Shown here one piece after another: positions 16,984-24,341 of a stretch of DNA of 31,282 nt (positions are counted from its first letter, which is position 1; the number at the start of each line of letters is the position of its first letter). Source of the stretch: an uncultured Rhodospirillales bacterium (GTDB taxonomy: Bacteria; Pseudomonadota; Alphaproteobacteria; CACIAM-22H2); NCBI GenBank assembly GCA_937926175.1, contig CALANV010000042.1, positions 1 through 31,282 of the forward strand, in the 5' to 3' direction. The notes beneath the pieces are model-generated. The model saw only the letters and a program-made list of their open reading frames with translations. It was not told where the DNA came from and ran no database searches. The position numbers were made by a program, and so were the translations under genes.

Positions 16984-17682
16984 TCAGCGCGGATCGACCA
17001 CGCCCACCTGCCGGCACATCGACAGCAGCAGGCAGGTCGAGCATTTCGGCCGCGTACCGGTGCAGATGAATTTGCCGAACGGCACCAGGCGCTCGTTGAT
17101 CTCGATCCAGTACCGGCGCGGCAGCTTGCGTTCGAGTTCCGCCATCGTGCGTTCGGGCGTCGTCGTTGCGACGTATCCCCAGCGGTTGGTGATGCGATGG
17201 ACATGCACGTCCACCGCGATTGCGGGGTGGCCGAAGCCGACCGCGAGGGTGAGCGCGGCGATCTTCGGTCCGACGCCGCGAAGTGCCATGAGGGCTTCGG
17301 CGGAATCGGGAACCTCGCCGGCATGATCGGCGACGAGCGTGCGTGCGATCTCCTTGAGATCGCGCGCCTTGGGTTTGGGAAATGTCACGCCGTCGAGTAT
17401 GTGAACGAGCTGCTTGTCATCCAGCGCCGCGAGTTCCGCCGGCGTCCGGGCGATGCGGAAAAGGCGCTCGCAGACGCGGATGGTCGTCTCGTCCCGCGTC
17501 CGGGCGGAAATCAGGCTGCCGACGAGCTGCTCGAAGGGCGACGCGTAGCCGCGGTCGCGCAACTCGAACATCGCGGCCTTCGGCAGGCCGGCGACGGCGC
17601 GCCGCAGCCGCCGGAAGACTTCATCGATGTCGAGCGGGCACTTCGCCGTCTCCACGACCCCATGGTCGACGCGCGGGGTCAT
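16984..17682 (-). CDS. nth: Endonuclease III-like DNA glycosylase
   Basis: A 232-residue HhH-GPD protein. The helix-hairpin-helix LRGVGPKIA holds the catalytic lysine (Lys140), AVDVHVHRITNRWG holds the catalytic aspartate (Asp158), and the iron-sulfur loop is Cys207-x6-Cys214-x2-Cys217-x5-Cys223, the exact endonuclease III spacing. It removes oxidised pyrimidines and cleaves the strand at the abasic site in base-excision repair. The N-terminus is somewhat longer than in E. coli Nth. Its ATG overlaps the stop of the metallophosphoesterase gene (ATGA), so the two are translated from one message. Sequence divergence from classical Nth means it could be a specialised paralogue. Confidence 0.88.
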   Translation of the reverse strand: MTPRVDHGVVETAKCPLDIDEVFRRLRRAVAGLPKAAMFELRDRGYASPFEQLVGSLISARTRDETTIRVCERLFRIARTPAELAALDDKQLVHILDGVTFPKPKARDLKEIARTLVADHAGEVPDSAEALMALRGVGPKIAALTLAVGFGHPAIAVDVHVHRITNRWGYVATTTPERTMAELERKLPRRYWIEINERLVPFGKFICTGTRPKCSTCLLLSMCRQVGVVDPR

Positions 17683-18233
17683 GAGATGGGAACGTCGGGC
17701 GCGGCCGTAGCGGCGCCGCGTTCGACCGCACGACCTTCGCGGCGCGCGGCACGGATCTCGGCCAGTGTCACCGGCCGGAAGTCCCAGACGTCGACGCCGA
17801 CGTCAATCTGTCGCGGCAATTCCTTCAACTGACCGTGGCTGTGGCCGTGAAGGTTGTAGGCGCCCTTGTACATGCCGTTCCACGTGCGGAATGGATAATG
17901 GCAGAGGACCAGCCGCGTCCCCTCAAGCTCCAGCTCGGCATAGTGCCGGACGTCGCGCCAGCCGGCGAGGGCGGTCGTCGTCCGGCCATCGTTGTTGCCC
18001 ACGATCAGGTGCTTGCGCCCATTCAGGCGGGCGAGAATGTCGGCAATGACGGTAGCGGATGGGTGGATCGCAAAATCGCCGAGATGCCAGACCTCGTCTT
18101 GCGGGCCGACCGCGGCATTCCAGCGGGCAATCATCGCCGCATCCATCGCCGCCACCGATGCGAACGGCCGCCGAAACCTGGCCAAGGCGCCGGCATGACC
18201 GAAATGCGTGTCGCTGGTGAAATAGACGGTCAT
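17679..18233 (-). CDS. Calcineurin-like metallophosphoesterase
   Basis: A 184-residue protein with the full set of metal-binding motifs: TSDTHFGH (6-13; Asp8, His10), HLGDF (50-54; Asp53), VGNND (78-82), CHYPFRTW (111-118; His112) and HGHSHG (129-134). It will hydrolyse phosphodiester or phosphomonoester bonds with a two-metal centre; the substrate is unknown. The compact size resembles small YfcE/MJ0936-type or phage-type phosphoesterases. ATG 18233 is chosen because the first motif begins at once. It overlaps nth by four bases (ATGA), and the pairing with a repair glycosylase might point to a nucleic-acid end-processing role, which is only a guess from context. Confidence 0.85.
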   Translation of the reverse strand: MTVYFTSDTHFGHAGALARFRRPFASVAAMDAAMIARWNAAVGPQDEVWHLGDFAIHPSATVIADILARLNGRKHLIVGNNDGRTTTALAGWRDVRHYAELELEGTRLVLCHYPFRTWNGMYKGAYNLHGHSHGQLKELPRQIDVGVDVWDFRPVTLAEIRAARREGRAVERGAATAAPDVPIS

Positions 18234-18289
18234 CGCCGACCTCGCCAGGAAAGCAGAATCATCGGCGCCGATTGGCCGCAATGGTCACG

Positions 18290-18976
18290 TCAGCGTCTCG
18301 CGATGACGCCGCATGCGATCCTGTCGCCGGAATTTCCGGACGGATCCGACCGGTAATCATCGGCACCAGCATGAACGACGACGGCGGCGCCGTCCCGATC
18401 GAGGAGGTTCGGGGTCGAGGCCGTTCCCGCCTGCTCTCCGGTCGATCCGGCGCCGCCGGCGGCGGTGGCGCTGGACGAGACCGCACCGGTGGTTCCCGCC
18501 GGTGCGCCCGAGGTGGCGCGGCGGCCGCCGAGCGTGAAAGCGGACGTCATGATTTCGAACTTGGCGGTGCCGTCCTGACCGGCCCAGAAATTCGGCAGGT
18601 CGCCCGCGTGAGGCTGTGCACGGTCCACGCTGTGATGGCCGCCCACCGGATCGAAGTGCTTGCCGGCCGATTGAAAGTCATCGTCGCACGCGCCGGTCTC
18701 ATGGATGTGGATCGCATGCCAGCCCGGCTGAATGTTCTCGAGCTCGCCGCGGATGATGATGCCGTTCGCGTATTCGGTGAACGCGATCCGGCCTGCCGAC
18801 TGTCCCTCGACCGTCTTCAGCGCCGCGTCGGCGAAGGCCAGCGCGCCAGGCGGCATCGTCGTCGGGGCTGGTCCGGGCTGCGGGCCCGTCGGATTCGACT
18901 GCGCACGCGTCACATGGGCGCCACTGGCCGCCAAGGCTGTCGCGAGGCCGGCGACGAGAACGATGTTCCGGATCAT
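18290..18976 (-). CDS. sodC: Periplasmic Cu/Zn superoxide dismutase
   Basis: 228 residues. A Sec signal peptide (1 to about 25, ending VTRA before QS) sends it to the periplasm. HIH (His90, His92), GKHFDPVGGHH (105-115), PHAGDLPNF (His123, Asp126) and VVHAGADDY (His202) supply the copper and zinc ligands, and Cys97/Cys222 the structural disulfide. It dismutates superoxide outside the cytoplasm. Between TLGG (148-151) and NLLDRDGAAVVVHAG lies an insert of about 37 residues made almost only of Ala, Gly, Ser and Thr, where most SodC proteins have a short turn; it replaces part of the loop leading to the active-site channel. GAAGAAG precedes ATG 18976. A perfect 13-bp inverted repeat lies just upstream. 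Divergent from the Ldh-family dehydrogenase. Confidence 0.9.
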   Translation of the reverse strand: MIRNIVLVAGLATALAASGAHVTRAQSNPTGPQPGPAPTTMPPGALAFADAALKTVEGQSAGRIAFTEYANGIIIRGELENIQPGWHAIHIHETGACDDDFQSAGKHFDPVGGHHSVDRAQPHAGDLPNFWAGQDGTAKFEIMTSAFTLGGRRATSGAPAGTTGAVSSSATAAGGAGSTGEQAGTASTPNLLDRDGAAVVVHAGADDYRSDPSGNSGDRIACGVIARR

Positions 18977-18996
18977 GTCTTCTTCACGTTTCCATT

Positions 18997-19037
18997 CCGT
19001 TCGACGGGCGACCGCCTGATACCTGCCCGTCGAACGG
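18997..19037. promoter_or_regulatory. 13-bp perfect inverted repeat upstream of sodC
   Basis: CCGTTCGACGGGC (18997-19009) and GCCCGTCGAACGG (19025-19037) match in all 13 positions around a 15-base spacer. It starts about 20 bases before the sodC ATG, so it would be either a strong hairpin in the sodC leader or a two-half-site operator shared with the divergent dehydrogenase gene. No known regulator motif is recognised. Confidence 0.65.
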
Positions 19038-19184
19038 TGCCGGCGCCCGGTGGTTCCGTTCGGGGAACCTGCTGCCGCGGTTGCCGCGCTCGCGCGCCAT
19101 GCTCTAAATGGACACGTTTTGTCCCCCGCACGCGACGGGCGGCACACCGGTCCGGACGCGTGACTCGCCCGTGGAGGAGGTCTC

Positions 19185-20243
19185 ATGCTCGTCGCCGCTG
19201 CGGCGCTTCATCGTATCGTCGAGAACATCTGCATCGCCGCCGGATCGGCGCTGGCGGAGGCGACCTGCGTCGCGCGACAACTGGTCGAAGCCAATCTGCG
19301 CGGCCACGACTCCCACGGCGTGGGCATGCTGCCGCAATACATCGAAAACGTCCGCCGCGGCACGTTGCGGCCGAACCAGCATGTCGCGGTCGTGTCGGAC
19401 CACGGATCCGTCATCGTGCTGGACGGACAGTGGGGCTACGGCCAGGTGATCGGGATGGAGGCGATGGCGGCGGGCATCGCGAAGGCCAAGGCCACTGGCC
19501 TCGCGCTCGTCGCCCTGCGGAATTCGCATCATCTCGGCCGGATCGGCGGCTGGGCCGAGCAATGCCTCGAGGCAGGACTGGTATCGATCCATTTCGTGAA
19601 CGTGGCCGGTTCGCGTCCGCGCGTCGCACCGTTCGGCGGCAGAGATGCACGGCTCGGGACCAATCCGTTCTGTGTCGGCATTCCGGCGCCGGACGGCGCG
19701 CCGATCGTGCTGGACATGGCGACGAGCCGCATTGCGGTGGGAAAGGTGCGGGTGGCGAAGAACAAGCGCAAACCGGTGCCGGAGGGATGCCTGATCGATG
19801 CCGACGGACGCCCGACCCGCGATCCCGAAAGCCTGTTCGCCACGCCGCCGGGCGCACTCACGCCGCTCGGCGAGCACAAGGGCTACGGCCTCGCCCTGAT
19901 TTGCGAGGTGCTGGCCGCCGCGCTGACGGGCGGCGTGACGATCCCGACGCCCGAGCAGCGCAACATGATCATCAACAACATGCTGTCCATTATCATCGAC
20001 CCGGCCGCGACCGGCGATGCGGCAAGATTTCATGACGAGGTGCGTGCCATCGTCGATTGGGTCTGCGCCTCGCCGCCAGCGCCGGGCATCGACCGCGTGC
20101 TGGTGCCGGGTGATCCGGAGCGGGCGATCCGCGCCAAGCGTCTTGCCGAGGGGATACCGGTGGATCCGGAGACGTGGCGCGAGATCGTCGAGGCCGGTGC
20201 CTCGGTCGGCGTCGCGCGCGAGGTGCTCAACCCCGCGGCATGA
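19185..20243 (+). CDS. Ldh/YbiC-family NAD(P)-dependent 2-hydroxyacid dehydrogenase
   Basis: A 352-residue protein of the Ldh_2 (malate/L-lactate/ureidoglycolate dehydrogenase) fold, unrelated to the classical Rossmann lactate dehydrogenases. Marks are NLRGHDSHGVGMLPQYI (about 37-53), LVALRNSHHLGRIGGWAEQ, FGGRDARLGTNPFCVGIP, VLDMATSRIAVGKVRVAKNK and GEHKGYGLALICEVLAAALTGG. It oxidises or reduces a 2-hydroxy/2-oxo acid with NAD(P); the YbiC-like details (VAKNKRKPVPEG) suggest a hydroxycarboxylate substrate, not fixed by sequence. GGAGGAGG precedes ATG 19185. Its last 17 bases overlap, tail to tail, the end of the alcohol dehydrogenase gene on the other strand. Confidence 0.88.
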   Translation: MLVAAAALHRIVENICIAAGSALAEATCVARQLVEANLRGHDSHGVGMLPQYIENVRRGTLRPNQHVAVVSDHGSVIVLDGQWGYGQVIGMEAMAAGIAKAKATGLALVALRNSHHLGRIGGWAEQCLEAGLVSIHFVNVAGSRPRVAPFGGRDARLGTNPFCVGIPAPDGAPIVLDMATSRIAVGKVRVAKNKRKPVPEGCLIDADGRPTRDPESLFATPPGALTPLGEHKGYGLALICEVLAAALTGGVTIPTPEQRNMIINNMLSIIIDPAATGDAARFHDEVRAIVDWVCASPPAPGIDRVLVPGDPERAIRAKRLAEGIPVDPETWREIVEAGASVGVAREVLNPAA

Positions 20244-21219
20244 CGAGGACGGCCGCGCCGCGCACGCGTCCGCGACGCAGGTCGTCGAGCGCCTGGTTGG
20301 CCTGCGCCAGCGGGTAGGGCTGCGTTTCGGTTCGAACCGGAACCTTGGGCGCGAGGGCGAGGAATTCCTCCGCGTCGCGCCGGGTGAGATTGGCCACCGA
20401 TCGCACGACGCGCTCGCCCCAGAGGATTTCGTAGGGGAAGCTTGGGATGTCGCTCATGTGGATTCCCGCGCACACGACAGTGCCGCCCTTGGCGGTCGCG
20501 CGCAGCGCGGCAGGGACGAGCGACCCCACGGGCGCGAATATCAGCGCGGCGTCAAGCTCGTCGGGCGGGCTTGCGGTGGAATCGCCGGCCCAGGCGGCGC
20601 CGAGCTCGCGCGCGAATTGCTGTGCATCGGTGTCGCCCGGCCGCGTGAAGGCGAAGATGGTGCGGCCCTGCCACGCCGCGACCTGGGCGATGAGATGGGC
20701 CGCCGCGCCGAAGCCGTAGATGCCGAGCCGTCTGGCGTCGCCGGCCATGCGCAGCGCGCGGTAGCCGATCAGTCCGGCACAGAAGAGCGGGGCCGCCTCG
20801 ACGTCGCCGTAGCCGGCCGGAACCGCGAAACAGTACCGTTGATCGGCCCGCGCGAACTCGGCGTAGCCGCCGTCGATCTGATAGCCGGTGAAGCGGGCCT
20901 GCGCGCACAGATTCTCGCGCCCGTCGCCGCAATATCCGCATGTGCCGCACGTCCAGCCGAGCCACGGCACGCCGACGCGGTCGCCGATTTCAAACCGTTC
21001 GACGCGCGCGCCCTTGGCCACGACCGTGCCGACGATCTCGTGGCCCGGAATGATCGGCAGGGTGGGATGAGGCAGTTCGCCGTCGACGACGTGCAGATCG
21101 GTGCGGCACACGCCGCATGCATGGACGCGCAGCACGATATCGTCGGGGCCGGGCGTCGGGACCGGCAGATCGCGGGCGACGAGCGGCGTCTTGGGACGCT
21201 CCAGGATCATGGCCTGCAT
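20227..21219 (-). CDS. Zinc-dependent alcohol dehydrogenase family protein
   Basis: A 330-residue MDR-superfamily enzyme. Catalytic zinc ligands are Cys38 (ACGVCRTDLH) and His60-Glu61 (IPGHEIVG); the structural zinc site is Cys91-x2-Cys94-x2-Cys97-x7-Cys105. GIYGFGAAAHL gives the glycine motif of the nucleotide fold. The line LGWTCGTCGYC and FTGYQIDGGYAEFA fit the adh_fam_2-type branch. It should oxidise alcohols or reduce aldehydes with NAD(P); the substrate is not determinable. ATG 21219 (or 21210, three codons on) both suit; the family usually starts with a short MxAMxL. It overlaps the 3' end of the Ldh-family gene by 17 bases on the opposite strand. Confidence 0.9.
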   Translation of the reverse strand: MQAMILERPKTPLVARDLPVPTPGPDDIVLRVHACGVCRTDLHVVDGELPHPTLPIIPGHEIVGTVVAKGARVERFEIGDRVGVPWLGWTCGTCGYCGDGRENLCAQARFTGYQIDGGYAEFARADQRYCFAVPAGYGDVEAAPLFCAGLIGYRALRMAGDARRLGIYGFGAAAHLIAQVAAWQGRTIFAFTRPGDTDAQQFARELGAAWAGDSTASPPDELDAALIFAPVGSLVPAALRATAKGGTVVCAGIHMSDIPSFPYEILWGERVVRSVANLTRRDAEEFLALAPKVPVRTETQPYPLAQANQALDDLRRGRVRGAAVLVMPRG

Positions 21220-21349
21220 CGCGAACCTCACGCGCAGATGCGTAATCGAAGACAGTCTATTCACCGGCCGCGGGCGGATCAAAGTCGCGCGGCACGGCGT
21301 TGAGCGCTACGGAGACCACCCCGGTCAGGTTTGATCGAAAGGAGGTCGC

Positions 21350-21565
21350 ATGAGCGGACTGACCTACTGGATCATCGGCACGATTGCCGGCCTCATCGGG
21401 TTGGCCGGCCTGTTCGTCGCTTCCGCCGCCACGAGCGGCAGCGTGACTTACTGGCTCGGCCTCGTCGTCTTCGCCGTCGCCGTCGGGTTCGAGTTCGGAC
21501 TCATCCGGCGATGGTTCGACCGTCAGATCCCCACCGATCGCTCGCCGTTGGTGGAGGCCGACTGA
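21350..21565 (+). CDS. Small inner-membrane protein, two helices
   Basis: 71 residues with two predicted membrane helices (about 5-27 and 32-52) separated by a short turn SATSGSVTYW, and a charged tail RRWFDRQIPTDRSPLVEAD. AAAGGAGGTCGC immediately before ATG 21350 is a near-perfect ribosome site, so it is very likely translated. I do not recognise the family. It is divergent from the alcohol dehydrogenase and alone on its strand; the neighbours give no hint of function. Confidence 0.75.
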   Translation: MSGLTYWIIGTIAGLIGLAGLFVASAATSGSVTYWLGLVVFAVAVGFEFGLIRRWFDRQIPTDRSPLVEAD

Positions 21566-21667
21566 CCGGTTCCGGTGCGGCGCTGGCACGGCGCTCAAGC
21601 GGCGACCGGCGGGCCTTGATCTATGGTGAAGCGACGATGCCAAGCCCGCTGCTGATGTCGGCAGGAT

Positions 21668-22195
21668 TCATGGCCGGCCGGCATTCGCACTGCGCCTGAG
21701 GAGGTCGCGCAGGATGCGCTTCAGGTTCTCGACCTCCGCCGGCGTGTAGGAGGCGAGGCAGGCGGCCTCGTGTCGTTTCGCCTTGACCAGCAGTTCCTGA
21801 ACGACGGCACGACCTTTGGCGGTCATGACGATGCGGATGCGGCGCCGGTCACCGGCACCCGGCTGGCGTTTCACCCAGCCTTTGCGCTCCATGCGGTCGA
21901 TGAGCTTGGTTACGGTCGGCTGCTTGAACAGGACGGCATCGGCGACTTCGCCGAGCGAGCAGCCGTCGCTCCCCTCGAGCGTGGCGAGCACGCGCCACTC
22001 GAGCACCGACAGGCCATAGGGTTTCAGCTCGCGATGGAACTCGCGACTGACCTGATGGCTTGCGCGCGCGAGAAGATAGGACAGGTAATCGTCGATGAAG
22101 CGGCCCGACGGCGCCGCGGCATCCGCGGCGCGCGCGGTGCCGGACGCGGGGGGCCGCGCGTTGCGACGTCGAACGAAGTTCGGGCTACGATCCAT
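21668..22195 (-). CDS. MarR-family transcriptional regulator of the catabolic module
   Basis: 175 residues with a winged helix-turn-helix: FHRELKPYGLSVLEWRVLAT, then GSDGCSLGEVADAVLFKQPT (recognition helix region) and the wing KRQPGAGDRRRIRIVMT. MarR proteins bind palindromes as dimers and release on binding an aromatic or similar ligand. It is divergent from the NicX-like gene, and palindromic sites lie in the shared upstream region and again before the acyl-CoA dehydrogenase gene, so it probably represses both. NicR and PicR, regulators of pyridine catabolism, are also MarR-type. Start: ATG 22195, seven bases after a possible -10 TACGAT (22203-22208, minus strand), suggests a leaderless message; ATG 22234 is the alternative but would lie inside the operator. 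Confidence 0.87.
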   Translation of the reverse strand: MDRSPNFVRRRNARPPASGTARAADAAAPSGRFIDDYLSYLLARASHQVSREFHRELKPYGLSVLEWRVLATLEGSDGCSLGEVADAVLFKQPTVTKLIDRMERKGWVKRQPGAGDRRRIRIVMTAKGRAVVQELLVKAKRHEAACLASYTPAEVENLKRILRDLLRRSANAGRP

Positions 22196-22232
22196 GGGTG
22201 GGATCGTAACCGAGGCCTGCTTCGCGACAAAC

Positions 22233-22264
22233 ATGAAGTTTCAATCTATGATTTTTCATATATT
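22233..22264. promoter_or_regulatory. MarR operator and -10 region between marR-type and NicX-like genes
   Basis: TGAAGTTTCA (22234-22243) is a palindrome (TGAA-GT-TTCA) followed by AT-rich sequence with TTTTTCATATATT. TATATT (22259-22264) is a good -10 for the rightward dioxygenase gene, 75 bases before its ATG, though no good -35 is seen. The same palindrome (TGAAATTTCA) recurs upstream of the acyl-CoA dehydrogenase gene. Confidence 0.65.
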
Positions 22265-22339
22265 ACGGTTGCGCTAGATTCAGGCGAAAACGGCCCCGGC
22301 CGGACCGGGGCATCGACGAACGGAACGGGAGGACTGGAC

Positions 22340-23386
22340 ATGCTTGCAGACCGCATCGAAGCGAAATGGATCGATGCCTTTGCCGCCGTTTTCGAGCGAT
22401 GCAAGGTGCGTGTTGACGAGCCCGTCGCGATCCTCTCCGAGACGCAATCGCGCGCCCTCAACGTGCAGCTTGCCGAACTCGCCCTGCTGCGGCTCAAGGC
22501 GCGTCCCTTCCATGTCGTCGTGCCGACGCTGCCGCAACGTGCGCCGGTCCCGATCCGCTCGACCGGCGCTTCGCATGCCGTGCAGGGGCTGGGGCCGGTC
22601 ATCGCCGCGCTCGCCGGCGCCGGCCTCGTTGTCGACCTGACGGTCGAGGGCATGCTGCATGCGCCGGAACTTCCCAAGATCCTGAAGGGTGGCGCCCGGC
22701 TACTCATGATCAGCAACGAGCATCCGGAGGCGCTGGAGCGGCTCGTCCCGGATCCGACGCTTGAGGCCAAGGTCAAGGCGGGCGTGAAGCTTCTGAAGGC
22801 AGCCAAGTCGATGCACGTGCAGTCCGATGCCGGCACAGATCTGCGCATCAATGTCGAGGGCGCGATGCCGGCCGGCGTATGGGGATGGTGCGACCGGCCG
22901 GGTTCCGTCGCGCATTGGCCGGGCGGTCTCTGCCTGTGCTTTCCGCGCGCCGGCACCGTCGACGGGGTGCTCGTCATGGCGCCGGGCGACGTGAACCTGA
23001 CCTTCAAGCGCTATCTGGAAAGCACGGTCCGCCTGACGGTGGAGAATGACCATGTCGTCGCGATCAAAGGCGACGGCGTCGATGCGGAACTGATGCGCAG
23101 CTACTTTGCCGCCTGGGGCGACCGTGCGGCCTATGCCGTGTCGCATGTCGGCTGGGGCATGAACCCGCATGCGCGCTGGGATGCGATGGCGATGTACGAC
23201 AAGCGCGACTTCAACGGGACGGAGTTGCGCGCCTTTGCCGGCAATTTTCTCTATTCGACCGGTGCCAACGAAACGGCGGGCCGGCATACGCTCGGCCACT
23301 TCGATCTGCCGCTGCGGAACTGTACGATCTGGCTCGACGATCGCGTGATCGTCGAGCGCGGCGTGCTGCAGGGAGAACTCGCATGA
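22340..23386 (+). CDS. NicX-like (2,5-dihydroxypyridine 5,6-dioxygenase family) ring-opening enzyme
   Basis: 348 residues, close to the 350 of NicX. The C-terminal half follows NicX: SHVGWGMNPHARWDAM (268-283), LRAFAGNFLYSTGAN (296-310) and HFDLPLRNCTIWLDD (320-334). His269, His320 and Asp322 fall where NicX has its iron ligands His265, His318 and Asp320. The fold is related to M29 aminopeptidases, and members are often labelled leucyl aminopeptidase. NicX opens 2,5-dihydroxypyridine to N-formylmaleamate; whether this enzyme uses the same ring is inferred, since the N-terminal half differs and the other nic genes are not in the window. GGGAGGA precedes ATG 22340. Its TGA overlaps the ATG of the hydrolase gene, so the two are coupled. 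It is the first gene downstream of the MarR operator. Confidence 0.8.
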   Translation: MLADRIEAKWIDAFAAVFERCKVRVDEPVAILSETQSRALNVQLAELALLRLKARPFHVVVPTLPQRAPVPIRSTGASHAVQGLGPVIAALAGAGLVVDLTVEGMLHAPELPKILKGGARLLMISNEHPEALERLVPDPTLEAKVKAGVKLLKAAKSMHVQSDAGTDLRINVEGAMPAGVWGWCDRPGSVAHWPGGLCLCFPRAGTVDGVLVMAPGDVNLTFKRYLESTVRLTVENDHVVAIKGDGVDAELMRSYFAAWGDRAAYAVSHVGWGMNPHARWDAMAMYDKRDFNGTELRAFAGNFLYSTGANETAGRHTLGHFDLPLRNCTIWLDDRVIVERGVLQGELA

Positions 23387-24165
23387 GCGGCCTGCCTGCG
23401 GTCTATGCGCGCGGGACGCGCGGCGCGCCGATCATGTTCCTTCACGGCGTGGGGGGCGACCACGTGGCGTGGCGTCCGCAATTGCTGCGGTTTGCCGATC
23501 GCTACCGGGTTTTTGCGTGGGACATGCCCAGCTACGGGGCCTCGCCGCCGCCACCGGCAATGACCTTTCCCGATCTCGCGCGGGCGCTCCGCGATCTGCT
23601 CGATGCGCTCGCTCTTGAGAAGGTGCATCTCGTCGGCCAGAGCCTGGGCGGCATGATCGCGCAGGAATTCGCCGCGACCTATCCCGAGCGGCTCGCCACG
23701 CTCGTCCTCGTCGCGACGAGCCCGGCCTTTGGCCGCTCCGACAAGGAATGGCAGCAGAAGTTCATCGCCGATCGCATCGGCGTGCTCGAGGCCGGCGCCA
23801 CCATGGCCGAGCTTGCGAAGGCGAACGTCATGCGCATCGTCGGTCGGGATCCCGATCCGGCCGGCGTAGAGATCGGCATCGCCTGCACCGCCAACATTCC
23901 CGTCGAGAGCTACAAGGCCGCGGTGCGCATGATCACCGGTTTCGACCGGCGCGATGCGCTCGCGCGCATTGCCGTGCCGACGCTGGCGATCGCCGGCGAG
24001 GTCGATACGGTGGCGCCGGCGCCGATGATGCAGAAGATGGCGTCGCATATACCGGGCGCGCAGTTCGTCGTCGTGCCCAAGGCGGGACATCTCGTCAACC
24101 TGGAACAGCCGCGCGCGTTCGACGATGCGTTGGCGTCGTTCCTTGGCGCGTATGACGGGATCTGA
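23383..24165 (+). CDS. Alpha/beta hydrolase of the catabolic module
   Basis: 260 residues with a complete triad: Ser87 in the nucleophile elbow GQSLGG, Asp208 (AGEVDTVAP) and His236 (KAGHLVNL); HGVGGDH (21-27) forms the oxyanion region. It resembles 3-oxoadipate enol-lactonase (PcaD) and other small carboxylic ester hydrolases. In nicotinate breakdown the enzyme after NicX is NicD, an alpha/beta hydrolase that removes the N-formyl group, so a role in hydrolysing the ring-opened product is reasonable but inferred. Its ATG overlaps the stop of the NicX-like gene (ATGA), so both are made together. A 176-base gap with a second operator separates it from the next gene. Confidence 0.85.
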   Translation: MSGLPAVYARGTRGAPIMFLHGVGGDHVAWRPQLLRFADRYRVFAWDMPSYGASPPPPAMTFPDLARALRDLLDALALEKVHLVGQSLGGMIAQEFAATYPERLATLVLVATSPAFGRSDKEWQQKFIADRIGVLEAGATMAELAKANVMRIVGRDPDPAGVEIGIACTANIPVESYKAAVRMITGFDRRDALARIAVPTLAIAGEVDTVAPAPMMQKMASHIPGAQFVVVPKAGHLVNLEQPRAFDDALASFLGAYDGI

Positions 24166-24247
24166 CCGGCGGTGGAGTGGACGGTGACATTTCCGGCGCC
24201 GTGCCGACCCCCGGCATCCGGCGGTATGCCGGCCCGATTGCGAAAAC

Positions 24248-24269
24248 ATGAAATTTCATATTTCATGAA
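24248..24269. promoter_or_regulatory. Second MarR operator, upstream of the acyl-CoA dehydrogenase gene
   Basis: ATGAAATTTCAT (24248-24259) is a perfect 12-bp palindrome and shares CATGAA-R-TTTCA with the site upstream of the NicX-like gene; TTCATGAA (24262-24269) follows as a second, overlapping-phase palindrome. It lies about 75-95 bases before ATG 24342. It makes the downstream pair a separate unit under the same regulator. Confidence 0.65.
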
Positions 24270-24341
24270 GATGAATTGGTCGGGCCGGCGGCCGGTCGTG
24301 ATTCTGCCGCAAGGTCCGGCAGCCGAACAGGGAGGAGATCC

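Noticed and set aside
22196..22234. ATG 22234 as the start of the MarR regulator
   Set aside because: It lies inside the palindromic operator, and the extra 13 residues add nothing to the domain; ATG 22195 after a possible -10 is preferred.
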